Origin: Rhizobium hidalgonense
GTDB lineage: Bacteria; Pseudomonadota; Alphaproteobacteria; Rhizobiales; Rhizobiaceae
NCBI RefSeq assembly: GCF_002914525.1
Contig: NZ_LODW01000050.1
Span: forward strand, 1-64,000
Reading direction: 5' to 3'
DNA length: 64,000 nt
Below are positions 44,271 to 51,869 of the stretch, piece by piece; position 1 is the stretch's first letter; every line of letters begins with the position of its first letter. The position numbers were made by a program, and so were the translations under genes. Under the pieces are notes generated by a model. That model ran no database searches, was not told the origin of the DNA, and saw nothing but the letters and a program-made list of their open reading frames with translations.

Positions 44271-45149
44271 ATGTTCAACGGATCCATCACTGCCCTTGTC
44301 ACCCCTTTTGCCGATGGGAAAGTCGATGAGATTGCCCTCCGCAGCCTCATTGAATGGCAGATCGCCGAAGGCACGTCAGGGCTCGTCCCCTGCGGAACAA
44401 CGGGGGAAAGCCCGACCCTCAGCCATGCCGAACACAAGCAAGTCGTGGAACTCGCGGTCGCGGCAGCGAACGGTCGCGTTCCGGTGATTGCCGGCGCCGG
44501 CTCCAACAGCACCGAGGAAGCGATCAGCTTCGTGCGGCACGCACAGGAGGCCGGCGCGGACGGTTTGCTGATCGTCGCGCCCTACTACAATAAACCCACC
44601 CAAGAGGGAATCTATCAGCACTTCAAGGCCATCGACGCTGAAGCTGCGGCTCCGATCATTGTCTACAATATCCCGGGTCGGAGCGTGATCGATATTGAAG
44701 TCGAAACGCTTGCCCGGATTTTTAGAGATTGTCCCTACGTTAAGGGTGTCAAGGACGCGACAGGCAATCTCTTGCGCCCGTCGCTGGAGCGTATGGCCTG
44801 CGGCAATGAGTTCAATCTTCTCACCGGCGAAGACGGCACGGCGCTGGGTTACATGGCCCACGGCGGCCACGGTTGTATCTCCGTGACCGCGAACGTCGCT
44901 CCCCGGCTGTGTGCAGACTTCCAGCGGGCATGCCTGAAAGGCGACTTCGCGGCAGCACTGGCTCTTCAAGATCGACTGATGCCTCTGCATCGCGCGCTAT
45001 TCCTCGAGACCAGCCCGGCTGGGGTGAAATTCGCGCTGGCGCAACTCTCGAAGATCCGCGGTGACCTCCGCCTCCCCCTCGTGGAGGTGAGCCAGCCTGT
45101 CAAAGAGGTTATCACTCATGCCATGCGCCACGCCGGAATTCTGGACTAG
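44271..45149 (+). CDS. dapA: DapA, 4-hydroxy-tetrahydrodipicolinate synthase
   Basis: A 292-residue class I aldolase with all dihydrodipicolinate-synthase residues. Lys161 (GVKDATGN) forms the Schiff base, Tyr132 (IVYNIPGR) and Thr43-Thr44 (CGTTGES) complete the proton relay, and Arg137 binds the aspartate-semialdehyde carboxylate, which many non-DapA relatives lack. It should condense pyruvate with aspartate semialdehyde. I start it at ATG 44271 after GGAAG rather than TTG 44241. Finding it next to homoserine dehydrogenase means two enzymes here share aspartate semialdehyde. A diverged catabolic aldolase role remains possible. Confidence 0.87.
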   Translation: MFNGSITALVTPFADGKVDEIALRSLIEWQIAEGTSGLVPCGTTGESPTLSHAEHKQVVELAVAAANGRVPVIAGAGSNSTEEAISFVRHAQEAGADGLLIVAPYYNKPTQEGIYQHFKAIDAEAAAPIIVYNIPGRSVIDIEVETLARIFRDCPYVKGVKDATGNLLRPSLERMACGNEFNLLTGEDGTALGYMAHGGHGCISVTANVAPRLCADFQRACLKGDFAAALALQDRLMPLHRALFLETSPAGVKFALAQLSKIRGDLRLPLVEVSQPVKEVITHAMRHAGILD

Positions 45150-45160
45150 GGGAGCGGTGA

Positions 45161-46558
45161 ATGGGAATTGAACGCATAGAGACCGATTTGATCGGCCCCC
45201 TCCCTATCCCCGGTGACGTTCTCTACGGTGTCCATACGCGGCGAGCCGAGCTCAACTTCACCGTTTCAGGCCTTCGCCTGAAAGACTTCCCCGAACTCAT
45301 TCAGTCTATGGCTATGGTCAAGAAAGCGGCCGCGTGTGCAAACGCCGAGCTTAGCCTTCTGTCAGCGGAGAAAGCGTCGGCGATCTCAGAGGCTTGCGAT
45401 GAGCTCATCGAGTTGAAATGCGTTGATGAGAACTTCCCGGTCGATATGATGCAGGGTGGCGCCGGAACGTCCACCAACATGAACGTGAATGAAGTTGTTG
45501 CGAACCTGGCGCTCTTGAAGCTCGGTGCGAATGTGGGCGACTATGACAAGCTTCATCCGAACGATGAAGTGAACTTGTCCCAGTCGACAAACGATGTCTA
45601 TCCGACCGCGCTGCGTCTGACCATTCTTCGTGCTTGCGAAGGGCTGATCGAGTCCCAGGTCGGGCTGCGCGAAGCATTCCGCGCCAAGGCGAATGAATAT
45701 GCGACTGTGCTGAAGGTCGGCCGCACTCAGTTGCAGGACGCCGTCCCAATGACAGTCGGGCAGGAATTTGATGCGTTCGCCGAGCTGATCGACGCAGATA
45801 TCAACCAACTGCAGTCCGCTTCCGGGCAGTTGAAAGAGGTTAATCTCGGCGGATCCGCGATCGGAACTTCGATCAACGTCCCCCGCGGCTTTCCAGCCGC
45901 GGCTTGCGCCCACCTCACACAGATTTCCGGTATCCAGCTCATCCGAGCTCGAAATCTGATTGAGGCCACGTCCGACACCGGTGGCTTCGTTTCCATCTCA
46001 AGTGTCCTCAAGCGGATGGCTGTGAAGCTGACAAAGGTCTGCAATGATCTGCGGCTCTTGAGCAGTGGGCCGAGGGGCGGCTTGGGAGAAATCCGACTTC
46101 CGCCTGTACAGGCCGGTTCCTCGATCATGCCCGGTAAAGTCAACGCCGTCATTCCGGAAATGATGAACCAAATCGCATTTCAGGTTATCGGAAATGATCT
46201 TACTGTCACCCTGGCGGCAAGTGCGGGGCAGTTGCAACTCAATGCGATGGAGCCGGTAATCATCCTCAACATCCTACAGTCCATGCGGATGTTGACGCGG
46301 GGCATGGAAATTTTTAAGCAGCGGTGCGTCGCTGGCATTGAAGTTGATGTCGACCGTTGCAAGGACCTCCTCGATCAGTCTCTTGTCCTAGCGACACCGT
46401 TGGCGTTGCTAATCGGCTACAGTAAGGCAGCCCAGCTTTCCAAGAAAGCCCTGACCGAAAAGCGGGGGCTGCGGCAGGTCGTGGAAGAGGAAGGTATCCT
46501 AGCCTCCGGTCAAGTTGAAGAGCTCTTTGAAGGTAGCGCGGCCTTCGCAAATTTCTGA
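45161..46558 (+). CDS. aspA: Aspartate ammonia-lyase (aspartase)
   Basis: A 465-residue fumarase/aspartase superfamily protein. The signature GSSIMPGKVNAVIPEMMNQI carries the catalytic serine. RTQLQDAVPMTVGQEFDAFA, NLIEATSDTGGFVSISSVLK and VHTRRAELNFTVS match aspartases rather than class II fumarases. It deaminates L-aspartate to fumarate and ammonia. Starting 11 bases after dapA, it gives the operon a complete route homoserine to aspartate semialdehyde to aspartate to fumarate when combined with the two dehydrogenases. Confidence 0.92.
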   Translation: MGIERIETDLIGPLPIPGDVLYGVHTRRAELNFTVSGLRLKDFPELIQSMAMVKKAAACANAELSLLSAEKASAISEACDELIELKCVDENFPVDMMQGGAGTSTNMNVNEVVANLALLKLGANVGDYDKLHPNDEVNLSQSTNDVYPTALRLTILRACEGLIESQVGLREAFRAKANEYATVLKVGRTQLQDAVPMTVGQEFDAFAELIDADINQLQSASGQLKEVNLGGSAIGTSINVPRGFPAAACAHLTQISGIQLIRARNLIEATSDTGGFVSISSVLKRMAVKLTKVCNDLRLLSSGPRGGLGEIRLPPVQAGSSIMPGKVNAVIPEMMNQIAFQVIGNDLTVTLAASAGQLQLNAMEPVIILNILQSMRMLTRGMEIFKQRCVAGIEVDVDRCKDLLDQSLVLATPLALLIGYSKAAQLSKKALTEKRGLRQVVEEEGILASGQVEELFEGSAAFANF

Positions 46559-46587
46559 TGCGTGCATCGGCCACATAAGGGGTGGAA

Positions 46588-47373
46588 ATGGCTGTTTTTA
46601 CTGAGCTTTCTGACGAAGATCGCCAACTCATTGCCGCGGCTTATGGCTTGACGTCGCTTCTGTCGGTGATTGGCATCGCGGACGGCGACTCCGAGACGAC
46701 CTATCTGTTTCGGACGAGGGAAGGCGAATTCATCGTAACACTATTCGAGAACGGAGCCCAACCTTCAGATCTGGAAAGGGCCTTCGAAACTATGGAGGCG
46801 CTTTATCGACATGGCGTCCCCTGCCCGAAGCCGCTACGCACTGTCGACGGCCACGCCACGTCTCGGGCCGCAGGTCGATTGGTCGCCATGGTCAGCTTCG
46901 TACCCGGCGCCTCACCCACATTTGCAAACCCGGCAAAATGCCTCAGCCTGGGCCGCGTGATGGCTGAAATACACACCGTCCTGGAACGAAAAGCGAAGTG
47001 CAAATCGACGGATCTTCCCACTGGCGCAATTCATGGCGCATTGGTCCAGGAGAACGTCTTTTTCCTCGGAGAAGAAGTCAGCGGGGTCATCAATTTCAGG
47101 CTTCGGCACGAGGACTCGCTGGTGTCGGAGCTTGCTGATGCGCTTGTCGGTTGGGCCGGCGAGATCAATGGAGAGCTGAACAAAGAGCGGGCGCGAGCGC
47201 TGCTGCAGGGGTATCAGGGAGTCCGCAGCCTGACTGACGCGGAAAAAAAGGCGCTGCCAGGATTCATAATGGCTTCGACATCAAGGCGATTTTCGAGCAA
47301 GAAGGAAAGAACATTACTACCGGAAATCGCCGTGTTAGCTTATCGGTCCGTAACCCCCGACATTCTAGGTTAA
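46588..47373 (+). CDS. Degenerate homoserine-kinase-like APH protein (apparent pseudokinase)
   Basis: A 261-residue protein whose N-terminal half (MAVFTELSDEDRQLIAAAYG; ADGDSETTYLFRTREGEFIV) is plainly like ThrB-type APH-fold homoserine kinases of about 320 residues. The catalytic loop, normally H-x-D-x(4)-N, reads HGALVQEN, so the catalytic aspartate is Ala151. The metal aspartate of the following IDF motif is Asn169 (GVINFRL). About 60 residues between the hinge and the catalytic loop are missing. The frame is open over its full length, coupled in the operon, and ATG 46588 has GGGGTGG upstream, so it looks maintained rather than decaying. A sensor or regulatory role for homoserine or a relative is possible; fresh decay is the alternative. 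Confidence 0.8.
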   Translation: MAVFTELSDEDRQLIAAAYGLTSLLSVIGIADGDSETTYLFRTREGEFIVTLFENGAQPSDLERAFETMEALYRHGVPCPKPLRTVDGHATSRAAGRLVAMVSFVPGASPTFANPAKCLSLGRVMAEIHTVLERKAKCKSTDLPTGAIHGALVQENVFFLGEEVSGVINFRLRHEDSLVSELADALVGWAGEINGELNKERARALLQGYQGVRSLTDAEKKALPGFIMASTSRRFSSKKERTLLPEIAVLAYRSVTPDILG

Positions 47374-47392
47374 GCGGCCCAGCTCAATATCC

Positions 47393-47836
47393 ATGAAATA
47401 TCTTCTCGATCGAACTGACGAACAGATACTTGTCGAATTGAAGGCCAACGCCCGTATCTCGCACGCGGATTTGTCGGCGAAGGTGAACCTTTCTCGCAAC
47501 GCCGTGCGGGTGCGAATCGAACGTCTCGAACGAGAAGGCTTCATCAAGGGATATACAATCCTCACCGGGGATGGAGGGAATAGCCAAAACGTCACAACCG
47601 CATTAATTTTCGTCTATCGGCACGATCGCATGCGGGGCGGCGAAGTCGTTCAGGCGCTACGAAAGATCCCAGAAGTCGTTGCTTGCGACGTTATGACCGG
47701 TGATTTCGATCTCCTCGTGCGGGTCGAGTCCCCCGAGGCCGACCGCATCCGGCAGATTTGGCAATTGATCGCCGAGATGCCCGGCGTGCGCGACACACTG
47801 ACTGCGTTCGCCCTATCCTCTGTAATCCGAAGATAA
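47393..47836 (+). CDS. Lrp/AsnC-family regulator
   Basis: A 147-residue Lrp protein. The HTH is TDEQILVELKANARISHADL and VNLSRNAVRVRIERLEREGF; the RAM domain has VVACDVMTGDFDLLVRVESP. It lies 20 bases after the kinase-like gene as the last gene of the homoserine dehydrogenase operon and is the natural local regulator, possibly binding the inverted repeat at 41693-41732. It differs clearly from the Lrp at 41025. Confidence 0.9.
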   Translation: MKYLLDRTDEQILVELKANARISHADLSAKVNLSRNAVRVRIERLEREGFIKGYTILTGDGGNSQNVTTALIFVYRHDRMRGGEVVQALRKIPEVVACDVMTGDFDLLVRVESPEADRIRQIWQLIAEMPGVRDTLTAFALSSVIRR

Positions 47837-47852
47837 TCCGGTGTGATCGGTG

Positions 47853-47886
47853 AAAAAGGGGCAGGTGTCCGCCCAACAACTGCCCC
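47853..47886 (-). terminator. Rho-independent terminator
   Basis: On the minus strand GGGGCAG, a 15-base loop and CTGCCCC are followed by TTTTTC. It would end transcripts of the minus-strand cupin/dehydrogenase/deacylase run. The same stem lies shortly after the plus-strand Lrp gene, so it may work in both directions. Confidence 0.6.
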
Positions 47887-48120
47887 GGCTCCGGACTCTA
47901 ATGGCGGACGCGCAAAATGGGCCACCATAGCTCTGTGCGAGCGGACTATGATCATTCCAGCAAGCAGGCCGATCCGAGTTGTTGTTCACCTCATGGGGCT
48001 TCGAATGAAGAGAGTCCCAGACTGGTGGCCGGCCTGTCATCGGCGAGCGGACTACCCCTTGCCGATCATATGTTGAATCCCACGTCTTCGGCTCCGACAT
48101 TCGCGTCGGCGCCCTCACAT

Positions 48121-48147
48121 CGGCGGAGAGCAAACGCTTCTCCGCCG
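48121..48147. terminator. Strong hairpin in the convergent gap
   Basis: CGGCGGAGA and TCTCCGCCG form a perfect nine-base-pair stem with a nine-base loop, followed on the plus strand by ATTTACTGTT. It lies 66 bases from the stop of the minus-strand cupin gene and is a likely bidirectional transcription barrier. Confidence 0.55.
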
Positions 48148-48212
48148 ATTTACTGTTCGTTGTTGTGCAGGGCCGATCAGTCGCAACGCGCGCACGAAGG
48201 CGGCGGAATTGG

Positions 48213-48566
48213 TTAGTTGACAGTGACGTAGATTTTCCGGACCGTTTCGACGGTGCGCCAGGTGCCGATAAATCCGGGTTTCATCACGAAACTGTCGCCT
48301 GCTTTGTAGGTCACCGGTTCACCGCCGTCCGGGGTGATTTCCACGATGCCTTCAAGGATGTGGCAGAACTCGAATGTCTCTCCCTTGACGGAGCGCGTCA
48401 GGCCCGGTGTCGCTTCCCAGACGCCGGTGTGAATTATATCGTCTCGCGCAACGTCCTGGGGCCAGCTCTTGAACGAGGGATCGCCGGAGATCAGGCGTTC
48501 TGGCCCCGGCTTGGACTCGCGAGGCGCTTCGGTGCTGTTGGGTACTATGGTCTTGAGGAGGGACAT
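48213..48566 (-). CDS. Small cupin protein (copy 3 of 3)
   Basis: A 117-residue cupin closely resembling the copy at 26929-27282, starting MSLLKTIVPN in place of MSLLKTIDPN. Motifs lie around EATPGLTRSVKGETFEFCHI and TYKAGDSFVMKPGFIGTWRT. ATG 48566 follows AAGGAG. It is the last gene of a minus-strand run with a hydroxyacid dehydrogenase and an ArgE-like deacylase. Confidence 0.86.
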   Translation of the reverse strand: MSLLKTIVPNSTEAPRESKPGPERLISGDPSFKSWPQDVARDDIIHTGVWEATPGLTRSVKGETFEFCHILEGIVEITPDGGEPVTYKAGDSFVMKPGFIGTWRTVETVRKIYVTVN

Positions 48567-48595
48567 GTTTTCTCCTTGCTCTCCTGGTTGCAGCT

Positions 48596-49519
48596 TCAAT
48601 AACCGCGGTCGCGATCGACGAGCCCGATCGGGTCGAGACCGTTGCGAAGGCGTTTGATGTTGTCGATGACGGCGCGGGCCGCCGTTTCTGCTTGCGTGAC
48701 GCTCGCGATGTGCGGCGTCAGGATGATCTTCGGGTGCCTCCAGAAACCATGTTCGGGGGGCAAGGGTTCAGGTTCGGTGACATCGATGACCGCACCCGAC
48801 AGATGTCCATCATCGAGAGCCGCAAGCAGCGCGTCATGATCGAGTTGCGCGCCGCGCCCCACGTGGACGAGCGCCGCGCCCGATGGAAGGGTCGCGAAGA
48901 CCCCGGCGTCGAGTAGTCCTTGTGTCTCTTGGGTCAGCGGCAGGAGACAGATCAGGATGTCTGTGCGCGCAAGGAACGGCGTGAGGCCCTCCGGGCCGTG
49001 ATAGCAATCAACATCATCCACTTGTCGTTTCGAGCGGCTCCAGGCGGCAAGCGGAAAGCCGAAGGGCTTCAGTCGCTCAATAACGGCCTGGGCGAGCATG
49101 CCAAGGCCAAGGATGCCGATCCGCTGCTCGCCAGCTTGTCGCACAGGAAGCGAGAGCCAGGCGGCATCAGCCTGCTGTTCGATATAGGCCTTCAACTTGC
49201 GGTGCAGGGCGAGCACAGCGAGCGTGACATATTCTTGCATCATCCGCACGATACCGTCCTCGACCATCCGGACGAGCATGACGTTTGGGGGAAGCGATTC
49301 TGGCTTGAATTGATCGACGCCGGCGCCGATCGAGAAGACAACCTTCAAGTTCCTGAAACGATGGAGGTCGGGCGGCGCGGTCCACGTGAGAATGTACCGG
49401 ATTTCGTCCGGATCGCGCTCCGAAATATCCATCACGAAGGGCAGATCGGGCAGGTCGCGTGCAAAAGCTTCGGCGAAGACGCGACCTCTTTCTCGATCCG
49501 AATTGAACCAGAAAACCAT
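48596..49519 (-). CDS. D-isomer 2-hydroxyacid dehydrogenase, GhrA type
   Basis: A 307-residue NAD(P)-dependent dehydrogenase like glyoxylate/hydroxypyruvate reductase A. The nucleotide fold has RIGILGLGMLAQAVIERLKP, and the catalytic trio is represented by HVGRGAQLDHDALLAALDDG (Arg), DVTEPEPLPPEH (Glu) and LTPHIASVTQ (His). It would reduce a 2-oxo acid such as glyoxylate, hydroxypyruvate or a product of amino-acid breakdown. TAGGAGAG precedes ATG 49519. It lies ten bases after the deacylase stop. Confidence 0.9.
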   Translation of the reverse strand: MVFWFNSDRERGRVFAEAFARDLPDLPFVMDISERDPDEIRYILTWTAPPDLHRFRNLKVVFSIGAGVDQFKPESLPPNVMLVRMVEDGIVRMMQEYVTLAVLALHRKLKAYIEQQADAAWLSLPVRQAGEQRIGILGLGMLAQAVIERLKPFGFPLAAWSRSKRQVDDVDCYHGPEGLTPFLARTDILICLLPLTQETQGLLDAGVFATLPSGAALVHVGRGAQLDHDALLAALDDGHLSGAVIDVTEPEPLPPEHGFWRHPKIILTPHIASVTQAETAARAVIDNIKRLRNGLDPIGLVDRDRGY

Positions 49520-49528
49520 GAAGCTCTC

Positions 49529-50653
49529 CTACTGTTGCAGCGTTTTGGCAAGCCGCAGGATCATCCCTTCGCAGGCAGCCAGTTCGTCGAGGCGGATGAA
49601 CTCGTCAGCGCGGTGGGCGCGGGAGATGTCCCCGGGACCGCAGATGATCGCGTCGATGCCGGCTGCCTGATAGAGTCCGGCCTCCGTCCCGTAACTCACG
49701 GCAGCCACGGTCGGTGCTGCGGTTAGTTCCTCCATTAGCCGAGCGAGCGACGTGTCGGCATCAAGCGAAAGCGCCGGATAGGTGCTGCTGGTTTCCCACG
49801 TGACGCGGAAACCGTCTTTCGCCAAAGCCTCGGCCGTTGTCTTGATCTGTTCCAGGAGAACTTTTGGCGATACGCCGGGCACGGCGCGAGCTTCTAATTC
49901 CATGATGCAGACATCCGGGATGATGTTGACGCTGCGTCCGCCTGTGATCGTTCCTATCTGTAGCGTAGAATACGGCGGCTCGAAGTTCTGATCTAAGGCG
50001 CTGTCTCTCAAGGCATCAACGGTCTTCAGCGTCGCACCCATCACCGCAGTCATGGCGTGAATGGCGTTCAGGCCCTTATCAGGGCGCGACGAATGACCGG
50101 TCGTGCCATGGATCTCGATGCGGGCGGCGGCCTTTCCCTTGTGCCCGCGGATCGCCACCATACTGCTTGGTTCACCGATGATTGCTCCCAATGGAGGAGC
50201 GCACAGGTTCCCGATCTGCTTTAACATATGCGGTACGCCGCGGCAGCCAGCTTCCTCGTCATACGAAAATGCGAAGTGAATCGGGCGCCTCAATGGCATT
50301 TTCGCTATAGCGGGAAGTCCGGCAAGCGCGGCGGCGAGAAACCCCTTCATGTCGGAGGCGCCCCTGCCAAAGAGCCGATTTCCCTCAGCCCGCAGTCGGA
50401 AGGGATCCGACGTCCAAGTCCGTTCGGAGGCCGAAACGACGTCCATATGCCCGGAAAGAATATAGCCGGACTCATCTTTGGGGCCGATCGTGGCGAACAG
50501 GTTTGCCCTATCCCCTTCCGGCCCCGGCAAGACAGTCACGGTGGCGCCATGACTTTCGAGATAGGTCTTCACCCATGCGACGATATCGCCGTTCGGAGTC
50601 CCGACGACGGAGGGAAAGCCGACCAGCTGCTCCAGTATGTCCTTAACATTCAT
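49529..50653 (-). CDS. M20-family deacylase, acetylornithine deacetylase (ArgE) type
   Basis: A 374-residue zinc-dependent M20 amidohydrolase. SGHMDVVSA and RGASDMKGFLAAALAG carry metal ligands, FSYDEEAGCRGVPHML has the catalytic glutamate pair, and ICGPGDISRAHRADEFIRLD the last histidine. It fits ArgE, which removes the acetyl group from N-acetylornithine, but related enzymes free other N-acylated amino acids. As the first gene of a catabolic-looking run, and away from arginine genes, removal of an N-acyl group from an imported amino acid is more likely. ATG 50653 follows GGGAGGA; the longer frame upstream is unsupported. Confidence 0.88.
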   Translation of the reverse strand: MNVKDILEQLVGFPSVVGTPNGDIVAWVKTYLESHGATVTVLPGPEGDRANLFATIGPKDESGYILSGHMDVVSASERTWTSDPFRLRAEGNRLFGRGASDMKGFLAAALAGLPAIAKMPLRRPIHFAFSYDEEAGCRGVPHMLKQIGNLCAPPLGAIIGEPSSMVAIRGHKGKAAARIEIHGTTGHSSRPDKGLNAIHAMTAVMGATLKTVDALRDSALDQNFEPPYSTLQIGTITGGRSVNIIPDVCIMELEARAVPGVSPKVLLEQIKTTAEALAKDGFRVTWETSSTYPALSLDADTSLARLMEELTAAPTVAAVSYGTEAGLYQAAGIDAIICGPGDISRAHRADEFIRLDELAACEGMILRLAKTLQQ

Positions 50654-50678
50654 CGTAGGTCCTCCCTTATCGGCGGCT

Positions 50679-50891
50679 CTACGCGCACGCCACCGCGCAC
50701 AGCCGATGGGCGACAGCGCCGCGGTCGGACACACGTGCCGATTTCCGCGCCGTCTCCGATGGCGGGCGCCCTATCAATACTAGGCGGGCCAGCTTTCTAC
50801 CCTTGGTCATGGCGACCAGAAACGGGGTCTGTCGACGTCGCCACTTCATAACCCGATCTCCGACTTGAAACTCACCTTGCCGCAGAACCAT
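50679..50891 (-). CDS. Short hypothetical frame upstream of the deacylase
   Basis: A 70-codon minus-strand frame (MVLRQGEFQVGDRVMKWRRR...) lies in the divergent gap between the deacylase and LysR genes. Its first 45 residues read like a small basic protein, while the rest is arginine- and serine-rich noise. It may be real, a relic, or chance; I recognise no family. Confidence 0.25.
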   Translation of the reverse strand: MVLRQGEFQVGDRVMKWRRRQTPFLVAMTKGRKLARLVLIGRPPSETARKSARVSDRGAVAHRLCAVACA

Positions 50892-50939
50892 AAAGATGGC
50901 AATTAATGGGTCATGAATGATGGCTTCAGGTGACAGTTA

Positions 50940-51869
50940 ATGCTCACGTCTGACGATCTCGCCTTCTTTTCGGTCCTCACAGGCTCGAAATCTCTCGCGG
51001 AAAGCGCGAGAAAGCTGAATGTCACCCCTCCGGCGGTGACCCAGCGCCTGCGCGCGCTTGAAGAGAAAGTCGGGGTGAGGCTGATCGACCGCTCCGGACG
51101 CCACCTGCGTCTTACCGAAGAGGGCTCATTGGTCGCTTCTCACAGCGTCATCGTCAGCGATGCCATAGACTCGCTTGCCGAAGCCTTGGCTGATCGCAAG
51201 GGTGCGGTCCGCGGGCACCTCAGGGTCGCAGCACCTCACGGTTTTGGTAGGATCTATGTGGCCCCGGTCGTGGAGGCGTTTGCTCGAGAGCATTGTGGTG
51301 CCACCGCTACCCTGCAACTGTCCGACCATCCCACGGCATTGATCGTTGACAGCTATGAGGTGGTTGTTCACATCGGAGCGTCCGCGCATCTGGATCAAGT
51401 GGTGACGACGCTGGCGCCGAACAACCGGTTTCTCTGCGCAAGTCCCGAATACCTCGCTTCGACTGCGCCCATCTCTACGCCCGCCGATCTGGCGCGACAT
51501 CGCTGCCTTGTGGTTCGCGAGAATGAGGAGGACGTAACGCTCTGGCGGTTTAAGGGATCACGGCAGGAAACTGCGACAGTGCGCGTCAACCCCGTCATGT
51601 CGAGTAATGATGGCGCCGTTATTCGGGATTGGGCGCTGGCGGGTCAGGGCATCATGATGCGCTCTGAATGGGCGGTTGCAGAAGACCTCGCCGACGGACG
51701 GCTGAGGCAGGTACTTCCCAATTGGAAGCTGCCCTCGGCCGATATCGTCGCCATCCTCGGATCGCGGCACGGACGAAGCGCGCGCACTGCCGCATTTCTG
51801 ACAATGCTTCGCCAGTCGCTGAAACCATTGCCCTGGAGAGCCTATCCTGCGGAGAAGCTTGGTCAATAA
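50940..51869 (+). CDS. LysR-family regulator
   Basis: A 309-residue LysR protein. The HTH is LAFFSVLTGSKSLAESARKL and VTPPAVTQRLRALEEKVGVR; the wing is IDRSGRHLRLTEEG. The effector domain has LDQVVTTLAPNNRFLCASPE. It is divergent from the deacylase run and its 3' end overlaps the ALDH gene at 51863 by seven bases in convergent orientation. It is the likely regulator of the 48213-50653 genes. Confidence 0.9.
   Translation: MLTSDDLAFFSVLTGSKSLAESARKLNVTPPAVTQRLRALEEKVGVRLIDRSGRHLRLTEEGSLVASHSVIVSDAIDSLAEALADRKGAVRGHLRVAAPHGFGRIYVAPVVEAFAREHCGATATLQLSDHPTALIVDSYEVVVHIGASAHLDQVVTTLAPNNRFLCASPEYLASTAPISTPADLARHRCLVVRENEEDVTLWRFKGSRQETATVRVNPVMSSNDGAVIRDWALAGQGIMMRSEWAVAEDLADGRLRQVLPNWKLPSADIVAILGSRHGRSARTAAFLTMLRQSLKPLPWRAYPAEKLGQ

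Larger units (their letters stand above)
47837..48212. other. Convergent gap of about 375 bases with two hairpins
   Basis: Both neighbouring operons end here. Apart from the two hairpins listed separately at 47853-47886 and 48121-48147, I see no gene or repeat. Confidence 0.5.
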
